This document shows, in pieces, positions 34,030 to 46,082 of a stretch of DNA of 64,000 nucleotides. The stretch comes from Apiospora phragmitis. Lineage: Eukaryota > Ascomycota > Sordariomycetes > Amphisphaeriales > Apiosporaceae. Within the stretch, counting starts at the first letter, position 1; every line of letters begins with the position of its first letter. Both the position numbers and the translations under genes were made by a program. The notes below the pieces were generated by a model. It was not told the origin of the DNA. It worked only from the letters and a program-made list of their open reading frames with translations, and made no database searches. Where the stretch lies: assembly GCA_038363925.1 (NCBI GenBank), contig JAQQWL010000008.1, forward strand, positions 1,612,001-1,676,000. Direction: 5' to 3'.

Positions 34030-34728
34030 TCAGGTCAGGTCAGCCCCAGCCGAGCCGAGCCGCCGCCCCCACGTCTTCTCTTTTCTCGGGTCTTCTCTTC
34101 GGATGCCCCCACCCCCAGTGACGAAGTGTAAGATGATCAGAGCGGCGGCGCCCGCGATAAACCCCCCCCCGGTTATTGATAACCCCGAACCCTTTTTGTT
34201 TTTTATTTCGCGAAGATACCCTTAACTGTTATTGTCGAGCTGAGCCCCCAGAATGTCGTTAGTTTTGGCTTTGCTTATCACCCACACCTCTGATGCGCTC
34301 GTCTTGACTTTCAATATAGCTCTGTATGTTATTGTGTGTAGTAGTATTAGCCGCCTGTCTTTTCTACCACGTGTTCGATTGTTGGCTTGTATTGCACGCC
34401 CAGGCGCATTCATCATTTGTAACGCCGTCTCAGCATCAGCAGTAAAGTCTACATATTCACAACTTACGGAAGCGATGAGGCTTAGCGGGTACCTGCAGTC
34501 CTCTCTCTTCCCCGGGGTTGACTGCAGGTACCCGTTTTCGCACCCCAACATCAGCTCATCGGCTAGTCAGGAACACATGCCTGTAATCGTACGCTTGATT
34601 TTGTTTTACAGCTATGTACACATCTTCGCTCCCGCTCTCTCGTATAATGGACATATTTCTTGCCCATATCAATATGAAGTATTTGATCTTTCATCATATG
34701 TGTCATCGGTGCACCTAAAGCAAACCCC
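34030..34728. other. Intergenic stretch
   Basis: Holds the 15-base-stem hairpin noted separately and otherwise no recognised gene, though weak open frames exist on both strands (34222-34759). Confidence 0.4.
34486..34534. repeat. Perfect 15-bp inverted repeat (hairpin, 19-base loop)
   Basis: CGGGTACCTGCAGTC (34486-34500) and GACTGCAGGTACCCG (34520-34534) are perfect reverse complements. Confidence 0.9.
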
Positions 34729-36771
34729 TCAAAGAGTATATCGGAAGCCAGGCTGGTAGCCGTCCTAATCAAAGAAAGTCAGTAAAGAAGCTACGACACC
34801 GGAGCGGAGATGCAAGAAACATTACCTCATGAGCCTCTAGTTCCTTTTCTCCACGATCCGCCTTCTTGTTCGCGAAGTAGAAGAACGTGTCGACAACGCA
34901 GACAAGGATGATAGTCAGCAAGCAGCATGCGATGCACGCATACAGGCCAGGCTTGTATCCTGTGGCAGCATCTTGCTTCCTGGTCGGCGTGAAGATAATT
35001 CGTTAGCTTCCATGATCTCTCCCCTGCCTGCTGTTGATCATGCTTCATACAAGGCGATACGAGTAGAGTGCGTGTCTTTTTCTATTTGGGATAACTTACC
35101 GAAACACCAAACTCCCGGCAATACCACCAATCCCACCCAGGCCGACAAGCGTCGCGCTGCAGAACGCGCGCTTCCACTGGCCGCGGATGTTGTTGGCCTG
35201 GTAGGCCATGGCGGAGGGGATGTTGGAGTTGGCGCCCGCGGTGACGAGGAAGACGCCGAAGTAGCGGACCGCCGGGTTCGCGTGCCAGCCCATGATGGGC
35301 AGGCCGATGAGGCAGACGACCATGTTGCAGATGATGACGGGCCCCCGCACGTGGTACTTGTCGCCCAGCCAGCCCATGAGGAACATGTAGAAGCCCGCGA
35401 AGGCGTAGGGGGCGCGACCAGGCACTGGGCCGTGCCCACCTCGAAGCCCAGGTTGACGGTCAGGATGATGGGGAGGAAGTAGGCCAGCGCGTAGGTGATG
35501 GTCGTCGTGTTGAAGAAGATCATGGCGTATGCCCTTTTTTCCGCGGATGGTCAGTTCCGTCCCCTCTTCGCTGTCATGCGTTTAGGATAGTTGTTGTAAC
35601 TCACCAGATCTTCAAATCAGCTCCGGCCGCCATAAACCGTCTGAAGTCGAACTTGGGTGTTTCCGCATCTCCACGATCCGCGTTGACACGTCTTACCACC
35701 CAAGCCCTTTCCCGGGCTCCCAGAAAGTTCCATGAGATGCGGGTCGAGTCTGGGAAATCCACCAGGAGCCAGTATCCACCAAGGCCGAGCAAGCATGTGA
35801 TGAGACCTTCGACGATGAATATCCCTGCGAGAGTTGTTTGTCAGTATACATGACTCCAGGGCCCATGCTCAGGTGGACAACTCACAGCGCCATCCCGCCA
35901 AACCAGCAACTCCCTTCATCTGCATGAGGCCAAATGCCAGGATTCCTGAGAACGCCGAGGCAACGCATCCAAGGATGTAAAAGAAGGAATACCGCTTTCC
36001 CACCTCGTCTAGGAAACCATTAGTCAAGCCTTCCTAGAGCTAATATCCAGCTGGCCAAGCTTACATCTTGTATATGTGGGGATACCTAATGTTAGCACCA
36101 ACGAACTGAAAAACGCATTGACTCTTATTAAGGAGAACCAACTTACCCAAGTACTCAGGAGATAGACACACGACGGGAAGAAGCCGGCCTCCATCACACC
36201 CAGCAGGACGCGCAGTCCTGCCATCTGTGCCCAGTCCTGCACAAAGCCCATACCGATCATGACGCAGCCCCATAGCAGCGTGATCAGGGCCAGATGAACG
36301 CGCGGGCCGATCTTGCGCACGATGACGGTCGACGGCGGCTGGAAGATGGTATATGTGACGAAGAAGATGAGTGTGATGATGGAGTACCGGTCGTCGACTA
36401 GTTTCAGGTCCTTGTCCATGCCGGCGATGTTGGCGGCCGAGAGGTTGGTTCTACGGCACAAGAGTCAGTTCGACCTCATTGAACATCAGGGGCTGGGCTT
36501 TTCTTCGAATGTTAATTGGATTGGGTAGTTTGCGCGGGGTGGGAAAATAAATCGCTGACCTGTCCATCAATGACACGCAATACATGACCCCGACTGTTGT
36601 GACAAGTCGGCGATCGATCCTCTTGATGATGTTCCTCTGCTCCTGGGGAGTAAACTCGTTTTGCCAGCTATCTTGGCTATCGACAACGTGCTCGGAATGC
36701 GCTACGTCGGCAATATAGTCAACACTGGCCTTCTCGCCGTCGTGTTCCTGGGGACTGTAGTCGCGAGCCAT
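34729..36771 (-). CDS. MFS transporter, allantoate permease (Dal5-like) family, one frame break
   Basis: Minus strand, ATG at 36771. Exons read FTPQEQRNIIKRIDRRL, VGVMYCVSLMDR, NLSAANIAGMDKDL, YSIITLIFFVTYTIFQPPST, RVLLGVMEAGFFPSCVYLLS, and in the C-terminal half YAFAGFYMFLMGWLGDKYHV, SNIPSAMAYQANNIRGQWKR and GGIAGSLVFR. The last exon ends the protein with DGYQPGFRYTL, the typical end of this family (stop at 34729-34731). These are plasma-membrane proton symporters for allantoate, vitamins or other organic anions. Between GTAQCLVAPP and YAFAG the frame shifts by one base within the G5 run at 35408-35412 (one G short), so the gene is broken or misread here. Confidence 0.78.
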
Positions 36772-38164
36772 GATCAGTTATTCTCGGGTCCAGGAATGAA
36801 GTCAAAGACGCTCCAATCGGATTCAAACACACTGGATAATGCGGAAAGGCAGAAGAAAGGGTCTCACGCCCATCTATACTGGGGGATGACAACATATGTA
36901 CCTCTGAGACCCCGCGGGCGGTCAGAGGGATGGACGGTTATGTTACGCGGAACATCCGTCATGGGGGGCGCGACAGTGGGACCCTGGATGCGTTTTGCTT
37001 GCCCACTGTCGGTGACTGGCGCGGAGTACATGCATTGCATACTACATCAATCCGCCGCTAGTCCTCCTTGGCCAGCCGCTCTGAAGACTTCAGAGCGAAT
37101 GGGAGCCTTCGACAGCAGCAGAATCTCCGTCCGCCAAGAAATCCCTCGTGCTTAGCGTGCCGTACGATGAGATATTCTCAGATCAAGAAGAGCATTTCAA
37201 ACTCTGTTAAAGACTGCCTTGCTTCGTCCCGAAAGCTTGGTCGCCAAGGCTCGAGCCGCTCTGGGTCTTGCTGGTAACAGTTCAGAACTCTCATCACTTG
37301 CGGCTTGACGTGTAGCATTACTCAACGTTGATCTATCCCCAATGCCTGCGTCCTTTCGTACAATGATAGATATGTAGCTAGCTTCTGGACAACGCATCTT
37401 GTAACTGTCATTCCCCGCTACGAAACAGCAGGTCAGAAGTAGGAATCTGGGGTAAGTGCTTGGCGTGCGGGGGGAGCTGGGTCAGCAACTTTGCCTCACA
37501 GTCTTGCGGGGTTGGCTAGGCTCATGTTGGCAGTCAAGCCCGGCATACCTCGGGGTGGCAGGGATATGTGTGTGAACATCGCAATTCCGCATACGCAGCA
37601 CTCGTAGTGGTGGTAGGACGATTGAGTTTACGGCCCTAAAGAGTTCGAAATTTGTAGCCTAGTTGGCTGTTGGGCGAGTCAGCCGTGCGGCGCCCCACGC
37701 CCGGTGCTGGTGCTGCTGGGTGTCCATGGGGGGGCTGGTCTAGAACATCGTCAGTTTTGAGGTGCTGGCTCGGAAGTGATCCAGTGAGCAGCAAGGAGTT
37801 GCTAATAATCAACTGCAACTGTGGCTTTCGTCGGGCTTGCTAATGACACGAATGGGTGTCATTGGTCGCAGCTCTCTCTGCATGATCGGTTTTCGCAGCT
37901 TCCTGGTTCGGCAACCGGCCAACCTCATGATCCTGGTACTGGCAATTAGACCTAGAATTCAATAGCAGGAGCCAATAGCCTGCATATATCCCCGCCCACC
38001 CTCCTGAGGTTCTCGGCTATCTAGCCATGGTATTGTTGGCAGATAAAGTACTATCCCCATTGCAGAGTTATGATGCGGCCAACCTGTCCGCGGAAGATGC
38101 TCTTTGACCCAGCTGAGATGAAACCTCCACAGACCATGCACGCGGCAACAAACATGGCTCCCGG
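36772..38164. other. Intergenic stretch, nothing recognised
   Basis: About 1.4 kb upstream of the MFS gene and downstream of the CHY-finger gene; no coding pattern, RNA gene or repeat that I can support. Confidence 0.4.
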
Positions 38165-38521
38165 CTAGGTCTCGAAGTACAAGGAGTAATGATTTGCACA
38201 GCCGGGATTGAAGGGCGACCGACACTGGGGGCAAGTGCTACCACAGCTGAGATATTCACCAATGGTCAGCTCGTGACGGCATTTTCCGCACAGGACAGCC
38301 TGGGTGGCGGCTTGCTCTGTCTTGGGCCAGACTTGGGGTGGGTGCTTGGCGAGTTCTTCATGACAGCTGATGCAGGCGTAGTATTCACCACAGCACTTGT
38401 GACGAATAGCGATGATGTCGCGCTCGGAATGCCAATGGGAGCATTGCGTTCGGGGGCTGACGGAGATGCCATGAACTGTAGGCCCGGTAGTATTGGGTGC
38501 AGTGACTCCCGACTCAGCCAT
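38165..38521 (-). CDS. CHY-type zinc finger protein, Hot13-like
   Basis: Single exon, 118 residues, ATG at 38521. Reads TQCSHWHSERDIIAIRHKCC, YYACISCHEELAKH, AVLCGKCRHELTIGEYL, CPQCRSPFNPGCANHYSLYF. This is the whole CHY zinc-finger domain (Cys/His ligands C-x-H, CC, CxxCH, CxxC, CxxC, CxxH). In fungi, small one-domain members are related to yeast Hot13, which acts on Cys-rich small Tim proteins in the mitochondrial intermembrane space. The full ligand set is present, so it is probably functional. Confidence 0.85.
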   Translation of the reverse strand: MAESGVTAPNTTGPTVHGISVSPRTQCSHWHSERDIIAIRHKCCGEYYACISCHEELAKHPPQVWPKTEQAATQAVLCGKCRHELTIGEYLSCGSTCPQCRSPFNPGCANHYSLYFET

Positions 38522-39187
38522 CTTCCTCACAAAGGGTGGTAGATGTTGAGTGCAAGGAAGAAAGCGGATGTACTAATATCTCCGAAAATCCAGATGGGAC
38601 AACAAGTGATGAGAATACGGAATGGATCGGTGGAGGTTCTTTTGGAACCATCTGAGATGGAAATCGCGGGGTAAAGCAGCTGCATTCGACCGATCGTGGG
38701 AGTTGGTCCGAGCGTCATTCTTGTGGGTAATACTGCACTTTTCCATGTTGTTGATGTCGAAACGATGGAAAAGGGCGCGCATTTAAGCGTCCGTCTGATG
38801 TAGGAGAGACTCGTCCAGTCTACATAAGTATGAAGACTAAAGTCAACTTCTTTTGCAGACTACCCAGAAGAAAAAGGAGATTCGGGAGTCATGCGACCGC
38901 AGGGAAGATGCCGCTGCCATTGGCTTTCTTGACTTGGCACTGATGCCACGGAACTCTTACCCCCCAAGCACTCTACTAACAGCGCAATACGAGCTTGGCT
39001 GGCTCAAGGTGCCGTCGCCAAGCAGCGATGATGTCGAGCTGTAGATCTTCAGGGGCAATCATTATTACTTTCCTCTCGGGAACCTTACCGTTCCCAGAGA
39101 CAGAAGAAGATGTTTCCACTTTCCTCTCCATTCATTCTGGCCCTCGTACAAGCAGAGAGTCAAATACCGTAACAACAGCGCGACGAC
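38522..39187. other. Intergenic stretch between divergent genes
   Basis: Separates the CHY-finger gene (minus) from the intradiol dioxygenase gene (plus). No gene recognised; a CT-rich leader precedes 39188. Confidence 0.4.
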
Positions 39188-40586
39188 ATGGTCAAGATTT
39201 CTGATGTGGTGTCGGCATTGACCGTCTGCAACCTCGCAATTGCGCATCATCCCGGCGAGGTGACCAGCGCCGAGCAGGTCAAGCGCGAAATGACGTCGTA
39301 CAGCCATGCGCATCAGCACATGATTCGAGCTATGAGCAATTGCGCCAACTCCGCTCCAGTGCTTGCCCGTCAGCAGCGCGCTGTCGCCCGTCGTTTCACG
39401 ACAACTTCGTGAAACGCGCGGCATCTTCCACGATGACCGTCTCTCATTCCCATAGAAACGCGACGAGGCTGACCTGAGAAAATGGGCAGCCAAGTCGCAC
39501 AAGGTAGATGCACAATTTGACCCGTCCACGTCACCCAACGTTATCTTCGCGGGCAATGCATCGTGCGCTTTGGTCGAAGAGACCACCATTGGTCCCTACT
39601 TGGTCTCAGGGGAGCTGATGCGCACCAATGTGACGGGCGGCCAGAAAGGCGTACCATTGCATCTCAATATCCAATTCATTAGCACATCCACCTGTTCTCC
39701 CGTAAAAGACATGGTCCTCGACGTGTGGCACTCGAACGCGAAGGGCGTGTACTCTGGCGTGTCCGCCACTGGCCAGGGCGGGCTGGGCAGCAACTTCTGC
39801 CGCGGCGTCCAGGTCACAGGTGCCGATGGCGTGGTGGAGTTCGACGCCGTCTTCCCAGGCCACTATGCCGGCCGCGCGAACCACATCCACATCCTCAGCA
39901 CTAAGGATGCCAAGGTGCTCTCCGGTGAGGCGACGTATCAGGAAGGGGTTGCGACGCACATCGGCCAGCTCTTTTTCGATCGCGATTTGGTTTCCGCCGT
40001 GGAGGCGATGGAGCCCTCCTACCAGAGCAATGGGCAGCAGTTTGTCGACCTGCTGGAGGACGGAATCGCGGGAGCCGCCGCAACGTCTGAGTATGTTGTG
40101 TTGATGGACTACCAGAGGCTCGGCGACTCGCTCGCCGATGGCATCCTGGCTTGGATCACCGTCGGCGTCAACGTTAGTGCCAACTACCACGATCAAGCGC
40201 CTCCGGCGGCCCACTTTACGGGGAGCAGTGCCAGCAGCAGTGCCAGCTCAGGCGACGGAAGCAATTCCTCACCTTTGACTACCTCGGCATTGGGGGCCCT
40301 AGGCAGCGGCACGCCAGTCCAGTCTCAGCCGGCGGGCAGTTTCACGATGGCTTCTGTGGCTACCAAGCGACCTATGTTTCCGTACTTAGCCTCTATCCTG
40401 TCGGGGTCTATTATTAGTATGCTTCTGCTGTTCATGTGTCATCTGAACCAATCCAAAGCTGTGGATGGGGCTGACAGATGGAACGAGATTGCGGCCATTG
40501 CTCAATTGGGTATACGTCGCGAGCCAACAGAAAAAGGGGGTCAAGTGTCGCTGGCAAGGCTTTCTTTTTTCAAGATGCCCCGCTGA
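39188..40586 (+). CDS. Secreted intradiol ring-cleavage dioxygenase-like protein
   Basis: ATG at 39188 gives a signal-peptide-like start (MVKISDVVSALTVCNLAIAH) and EVTSAEQVKREMTSYSHAHQ. The second part, from about 39456 (KRDEADLRKWAAKSHK) to TGA at 40584, reads VEETTIGPYLVSGEL, VLDVWHSNAKGVYSG, FDAVFPGHYAGRANHIHIL and HIGQLFFDRDL. The iron ligands expected for intradiol dioxygenases (Tyr in TIGPY, Tyr in GHY, His-x-His in HIHIL) are present. A Ser-rich linker and a C-terminal hydrophobic segment follow (LASILSGSIISMLLLFMC). The join is not clean: the likely 47-base intron 39409-39455 leaves the frame off by one. Known members cleave catechol-type aromatics; extracellular ones may act on lignin-derived phenols. 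Confidence 0.75.
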
Positions 40587-41518
40587 GCGATTCAGTCATG
40601 GCACCATCATGGCACAGGACTCGTAGAAGTTGAATATGAGATGTGACATATTCTGATCTTGCCTCGAGTAATCTGGCTGGAGGCCGTCAGCCAAAGTTTT
40701 GTTTCTGTTTCTTCGGACACAATTGGGCATCTGTCAATGATCGCGGGCGCAGCGCGGTGGCAGCTCCGCTGTCCAATTGGCTTTAACCGCAGGTGCGTAC
40801 GTAGAGTAGAACTGGGGCGCGGGTTGCGACTGCGGCTGCAGATTCGGGTGCTAATTTAGTGGAGTGTAGCATTGAAAACGCCAAGCCATCTTACTAGATC
40901 GCATCAACATCGATCGCCCTTACCCATATAGTTGGCGGCGCCAGCGTCTTACTTCACTTCCATCGCGGATATTAATGGAGATTAAGGAATTTGAAGATCA
41001 CTTCGTTATCTGGACGATAGAAGGTCTTGGTCAAGACTGAATGATCTATCACATTTACATACTCTCTCCGAGTCTGGAGCCACGGTGGTGGATATGACCC
41101 GTACAACCCTTGCTAGAGTTTCTGGCCGCTATTGGAAGATCTCGCACACGCTACAACGAGTTTGGCAAAACCACGCAGAAGTGGCTTCCGGCCGCATGGC
41201 TTCTTCCTTACGCCCGCATCGGCCATGGGCCCAAAGGGTCCATCCGCCGGGGAGTAGATCCAGGTGAAGAGTATACACTCCATATCAGCCTAGCTTCATC
41301 TCCAGGGGTTCGAGGGTAGCCGGGGCCTCAAGAAACAAGATATAAAGCCATGTGCATCGTCCCTCTAGTTCATGTAGTCTCTCTCTCTATCAGAAGTAAG
41401 TCTCTTGACTCAACATCAGCAGCCCTATACACTCTTTTCCAGCCCCTGTCCACTGCTTCCGCTCTGCCGACATCTACTCGCACTTCCAATAAATAATTAC
41501 AACCCTTCGCTGCCCATC
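40587..41518. other. Intergenic stretch, nothing recognised
   Basis: A short frame at 41110-41319 has no resemblance to a known family. CT-rich sequence and TATAAA near 41340 fit the promoter and leader of the cutinase gene. Confidence 0.4.
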
Positions 41519-42295
41519 ATGCACACCAACATCCTCATTTCCCTCGTCTCGGGCCTGGCCCTGACCGCCAGCGCCGCCCCCGCCGTGGACGAAGCCGCCG
41601 CCGTCAAGCGGGCCGGCGCCGCCTGCAGCTCCTACACCATCATCAACACGCGCGGCACGGGCGAGCTGCAGGGCCCATCAGCGGGCTTCATGGTCATCAA
41701 CCGGCAAGTGCTGGCCGACGTTCCCGGCGGCAAGGTCTACAACACGGTCTACCTCGCGGACGCGAGCCAGAACTCGGCCGCGGGCACGGCCGACATCGTC
41801 AACAAGGTCTCCTCGACGCTGCGGTCCAACCCGGACGAATGCTTCATCCTGCAGGGCTACTCGCAGGGCGCCGCCGCCACCGTCAACGCGATGGGCCGCC
41901 TCAGCGGCGCCAACTTCGACGCCGTCAAGGGCGTCTTCCTCATCGGCGACCCCATGCACAAGGCCGGCCTCGCCTGCAACGTCGACGTCAACGGCGGCAG
42001 CACCACCAAAAACGTCAACGGGCTCTCCGTCTTCCTCGGCAGCATCCCTGAGAATTGGGTTTCCAAGACGCTGGATGTGTGCGCTTTTGTAAGCTCCCCC
42101 CCCCCCCCCCCCCATATCCCCTCACCCTTACCTAGGATCTCTTGAACGCTAACCGTGTTGAAATTACCACAGGGCGATGGTGTCTGCGATACTACCCACG
42201 GCGTCGGTATCAACGCGATGCATCTCAGCTACCCTGCCAGCTCCGCCTCGCAGAAGCTTGGTGTCAACTTCGCCAAGAAGCAGCTGGGCACCTAA
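41519..42295 (+). CDS. Cutinase-family secreted serine esterase
   Basis: Two exons, 41519-42088 and 42173-42295. Signal peptide MHTNILISLVSGLALTASA; propeptide-like VDEAAAVKR ending with a Lys-Arg site. The mature part has CSSYTIINTRGTGELQGPS, the nucleophile elbow GYSQGAA, then, across the intron, VCDTTHG (catalytic Asp) and NAMHLSY (catalytic His). Cys residues are placed for the usual disulfides. Cutinases hydrolyse plant cutin or other polyesters outside the cell. The intron carries a run of 18 C (42096-42113). Confidence 0.9.
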
Positions 42296-42660
42296 AGTGA
42301 AAATGCCGGCGGCTTGGTGGTGACACTGCCCTGCTTTAGAAGCGGCGTGGGCGCTGCTGCTCTCGAGGGTACTTACCGAATAAGGCTCTTCCGAGAAGGG
42401 CAAGGGGCTAATCGAGAAGTCGCACAGGGCTGATAGATTTGAGTTGCTAACGATGAGAGTGACGCTGCACTTGCGGGTTTCTTTCTGTATATAAAGGCAT
42501 GAGACAAACATGAATAAAGACGTATATCACTCATCATAGAAGAGAGAACTTTGACACCGACTTAGTTTATATTCTTCCCCTAGGGTAGCCGGTAGCATGC
42601 GCTTGCCCTAGACGGCCCGGTCAATTTGTCAAACAAAAGTCCCTATTCTTCCGTACACCT

Positions 42661-43440
42661 CTAAATCAAAGTTGCGGCAACGGCCACCCACCCATTGCAT
42701 CGGAAAATGAGCGCCATTCCCATCTTCATGTAGCAATTGCCGCCCCACGTCAAAGTGCTCGTCAGATTTCCGTTCCATACGACTCTGCCGCAACATGTGT
42801 GAGACTCGTCGTGCTTGTGTTCAGCGCACTTGTCGACGTAGGTGTCGACGGATGTCGTGTTCCGCGACCCCGTCCCCGCGTGATCCTTTATCATCTCTCT
42901 TACAGGCAAACCGGTCGGTGTAGGTAGTCGGAGACCAAATGATGTTCGGAAGGTCTAGGGCTAGGATGCCGCACGTGGTGGTCGTGAACGCCCCGGTTGA
43001 AGTCGATGTCATCGTCGAGGCAGTGGTACTCGTAGTACTTGCGGTGATACTGGCAGTATTACTTAATGTACCTAAGGAGGATGACAGACTCGGTGCACCA
43101 GGACTCGCAGTGCTGCTACGGTCACCGCATGTTAGTCCTTGCCTGCTCACTGTGATCATCTTCGCCAAAGAACGGAAGCCTGACTTACTCATTCTTAGGA
43201 CCTCTCCCTACAACGCCGCTGACCACAGCTCGCATAGTGCATAGTGTAAAAAGGAGTGTATTGATCCATGAAGACAGCCGGTGCAAACCACATAGTCTTT
43301 GTCCACGATGCGGCGCATCTCGGGAGGCCTGCTGCGTATCAGCTGGACAGGGAGACGAGTCATCCGACACATTATGGTTGCCCATAAGCCCATCGGACTG
43401 GGGACGGTGTACCTCGGGGACCTCATGAAGCCCAACTTCA
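42661..43440 (-). CDS. Hypothetical Ser/Thr-rich, Cys-containing protein
   Basis: Minus strand, exon structure uncertain. Pieces in different frames: LGFMRSPRYTVPSPMGLWA, VVCTGCLHGSIHSFLHYALC (about 43208-43435), a Ser/Thr-rich stretch like that of secreted or wall-linked proteins (ITASTTSTTASTMTSTSTG, near 43030), and CAEHKHDESHTCCGRVVW plus WGGNCYMKMGMALIFRCNGW at the end. No family recognised; function unknown. Confidence 0.35.
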
Positions 43441-43529
43441 GGTCCCAGCTGGTCTTTGCCGCAAATTTTCATGGTGGGCACGCTTCTTACGTTTGCTGGT
43501 ACAGAGTAACGAGTAGAAAAAAGCAACTT

Positions 43530-45071
43530 CTTGACCTATTGGTTTACTTTTAGAGCTTTTTATTCCCCAGGGGGTGGCGGGAGGGTCGATTGCACAGTAG
43601 GACTTGTGTCGCTTGGGGTTGGACATACGGTCTAGCTATGCAGCACATGTTTTACATAATTCAAAGAAGGGACCGAATCGAAATATCTATGTGGTACGGG
43701 CCAATCAGATATGGCGATAAGATTCCCAATGCAGAGTACAAGTACCACAGAGTGTCTCGGAAGGGTCTCGCACATGCCACTCCCAGAAACTCGAAGGCTA
43801 TATATCATACGTCATCTCTCTGGGTGCAGGAGGACCTGCGACACTGACGAATGAGATTTGTTGACAGCTTATGCTTATAGTTGGGGGGCATCACGATGAT
43901 ACTGCTCGGGGCCCCCGTCAACGTCCTCGCCATCCTGGTTGTGTCCTCCTTGATGGCGGTGGCGCCGGTGTGGTTCAAGTACCCCTTAATGGCGTAATAA
44001 TTGTTGCGAGTGTAAACTGCAAAGGCGACTTAGTGGGTAAAAAACAGGTCATATACAAAAATAAGTGGTCATTTTGGTCTAGTAACGCTTGGAATCGTCT
44101 TGAGTTTGCAATTTATAACCCTTATTGAACTTCATTTTTGACCTGTCCAACAGTCTTGAGACGAGACTTCGTTGTTTGTGAACAATATGGTTGAGTGGGA
44201 GAAGAGAAGATGAGCTCAGAAGGAGTTCACGGGCACCAGCTATTTATGTCTTAGAAAAGCACGTGACTACCAATTCTATATAACAAATGTGCCCATGCTG
44301 CAGAGGGTATATAATTCCTAATAAATGAGCATTTCAGCAACCACCAGCAACGATAGCTGAACTCGGACAGTAGGGTCCCTGTCCCGGTTGGCTTAGTTGG
44401 TTGCACCCGTAACACCTGCGTAGAAGAGGCCAGAAGCAATCCCCGGTTGGCGGTTGGCTTGAAGTATTCAAGGGGGGTTTTTCGCATGGTTCGAATCACG
44501 CACGGGGCGACCTAGCTTTTTTACTGATCTTTTTTTCATCTAAGATCACTTTACACATCTACCGGTTGCCATGACCACAAGCATTCAATTATTCTACTTC
44601 CCCTAAACCCTTCAGAGCACTGCCTGAGCATATGCTAATAAAGAGTTCACAGTAAGAAGAAAAGAACATTACATGGCGCGCCGGATTGATAACTCTTGAT
44701 ACGAGGCGGATCGTCCCGCGTTTTGTGATCACCAGAAAACACCGTCCTCGTCACCGTACTCTTGTAGTCGTTGATGACCTCGGCGCCGGTATGGTCCAAG
44801 TCGCATTTTTCTGGGTTAAGCATTAGAAGAGTCGATTGGTATCGAATTAAATTCTTCTTCCCGCAAGGTTTATGCTTTCATGAGTGCATTTGAGTGCCAT
44901 TGCCACAAATAGCTGCCGTGGACCTCTCAGTGTTCCGCTCTCACACTGCAGACCCTAAGTGGGAAGAAGCTCGCTTTCAAGATCTTCACGTCCATCAGAT
45001 AAAGTTCGTTCACTCAATCGTGGGCAGTAATGCAAACAGCGGAGGGGGAAGTCCTCTGAGCCGCCGCCCCT
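43530..45071. other. Gene-poor stretch with a diverged duplicated segment
   Basis: Nothing clear as a gene. 43950-43980 and 44771-44800 resemble each other, and on the minus strand read LNHTGATAIKEDTTRMARTL and LDHTGAEVINDYKSTVTRTV, so they may be remnants of related exons. A degenerate tRNA-like stretch lies at 44379-44513. Confidence 0.35.
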
Positions 45072-46082
45072 GACTGATCGAGCCAAGGCTTTTGATGCTG
45101 CAGCGTTGGAACTCAGCATCCTATGCACATCAAATGCGCCATTGGCGGATATCAAAAGCTTCCTTGCAAAATGGGAAGAAGTGGTGGACTTTTCGTTACC
45201 AGCCACGAACGGTGAAGATATTGGGCTGCAGCCAAATGCGCTCGCCTGGTTCGACGACACGGTCCCGGTACAGTCAGCATGCGAGAACGATAATCACGAT
45301 TTAGCGGAGTTAATCCCAACGAAAGGACTGGAAGTCAAGCCAGGGGCAGTCGTACATGCGGTGGCAAAGATGAGGGAGACGAAAGACCGCCGGACTGTCC
45401 AGCTTCTTTTGTAAGGTGGATGGGATATAAACAAGCCCTTCAACGATGATAGTGTGCCACTTATGGGGTAATTCCACTGTTGGGACGTTTCCCTTACTGT
45501 CCATTTATACTGAGATCTTACACTAGCATGGTAGTTGATGACCATGAGCTCGTCCAGTGGTGCTTGTCACGAGGAGCGGACCCCAATATCTCGAGCGCCT
45601 CCGGGAAATCTGCCATGGGACGAGCCGCTGACTACGCTTCTCTTAAAACACTGAAGTTCCTGTTTGACGAGGCCGGAGCCCTCGCCCAGAAAGGGGCCTT
45701 AGTTGCTGATGCATCTCTGTCTCACATCGATGGAAGCCCAGGGAGGCTGGAAGTGGTTCGGTTCCTCGTCGACCAAGGTGCTCCTGTCGATGGTTTCTAC
45801 ATGGATGCTCGACCAGAGTCAGACTATTCCTGTGAATGGATGGTTTTAGGGGGCCAGAACGCGCTCCATTTCACCGTTTGGGGAGGTAAAAAGGATCTGG
45901 TTGAGCTGTTGCTTGACAAGGGCGCAGACAAGACCATACCAGCTTGTTCCATAGTGAAAACCGATGGCCAACTACTATTCGCCGTGGATTTGGCCAAGGA
46001 GTACGGGCATGAAGATATTGCTCGGCTCTTGGAGACCCAGGAAGCCATATTCTGTACGATACGATACTCCATGTCTGGCTAG
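45072..46082 (+). CDS. Ankyrin-repeat protein
   Basis: First visible exon to about 45412 (FDAAALELSILCTSNAPLAD, AKMRETKDRRTVQLLL), then a GTAAGG...ACTAG intron, then 45530-46082. Ankyrin repeats in the second exon: ELVQWCLSRGADPNISSASG, LEVVRFLVDQGAPVDG, ALHFTVWGGKKDLVELLLDK and AVDLAKEYGHEDIARLLE. No ATG in frame at the start, so a 5' exon is missing from the model. Ankyrin repeats bind proteins; the partner is unknown. The repeat part is well preserved. Confidence 0.7.

Noticed and set aside
41110..41319. Plus-strand frame of 69 codons before the cutinase gene
   Set aside because: No family resemblance or splice support, and it lies in the likely promoter region.
44379..44513. tRNA-like stretch (GGCTTAGTTGGTTG, GGTTCGAATC, then a T run)
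   Set aside because: The A- and B-box-like pieces and the T run suggest a Pol III gene, but the T stem and anticodon stem have mismatches and the acceptor ends do not pair well. At most a tRNA-derived remnant.
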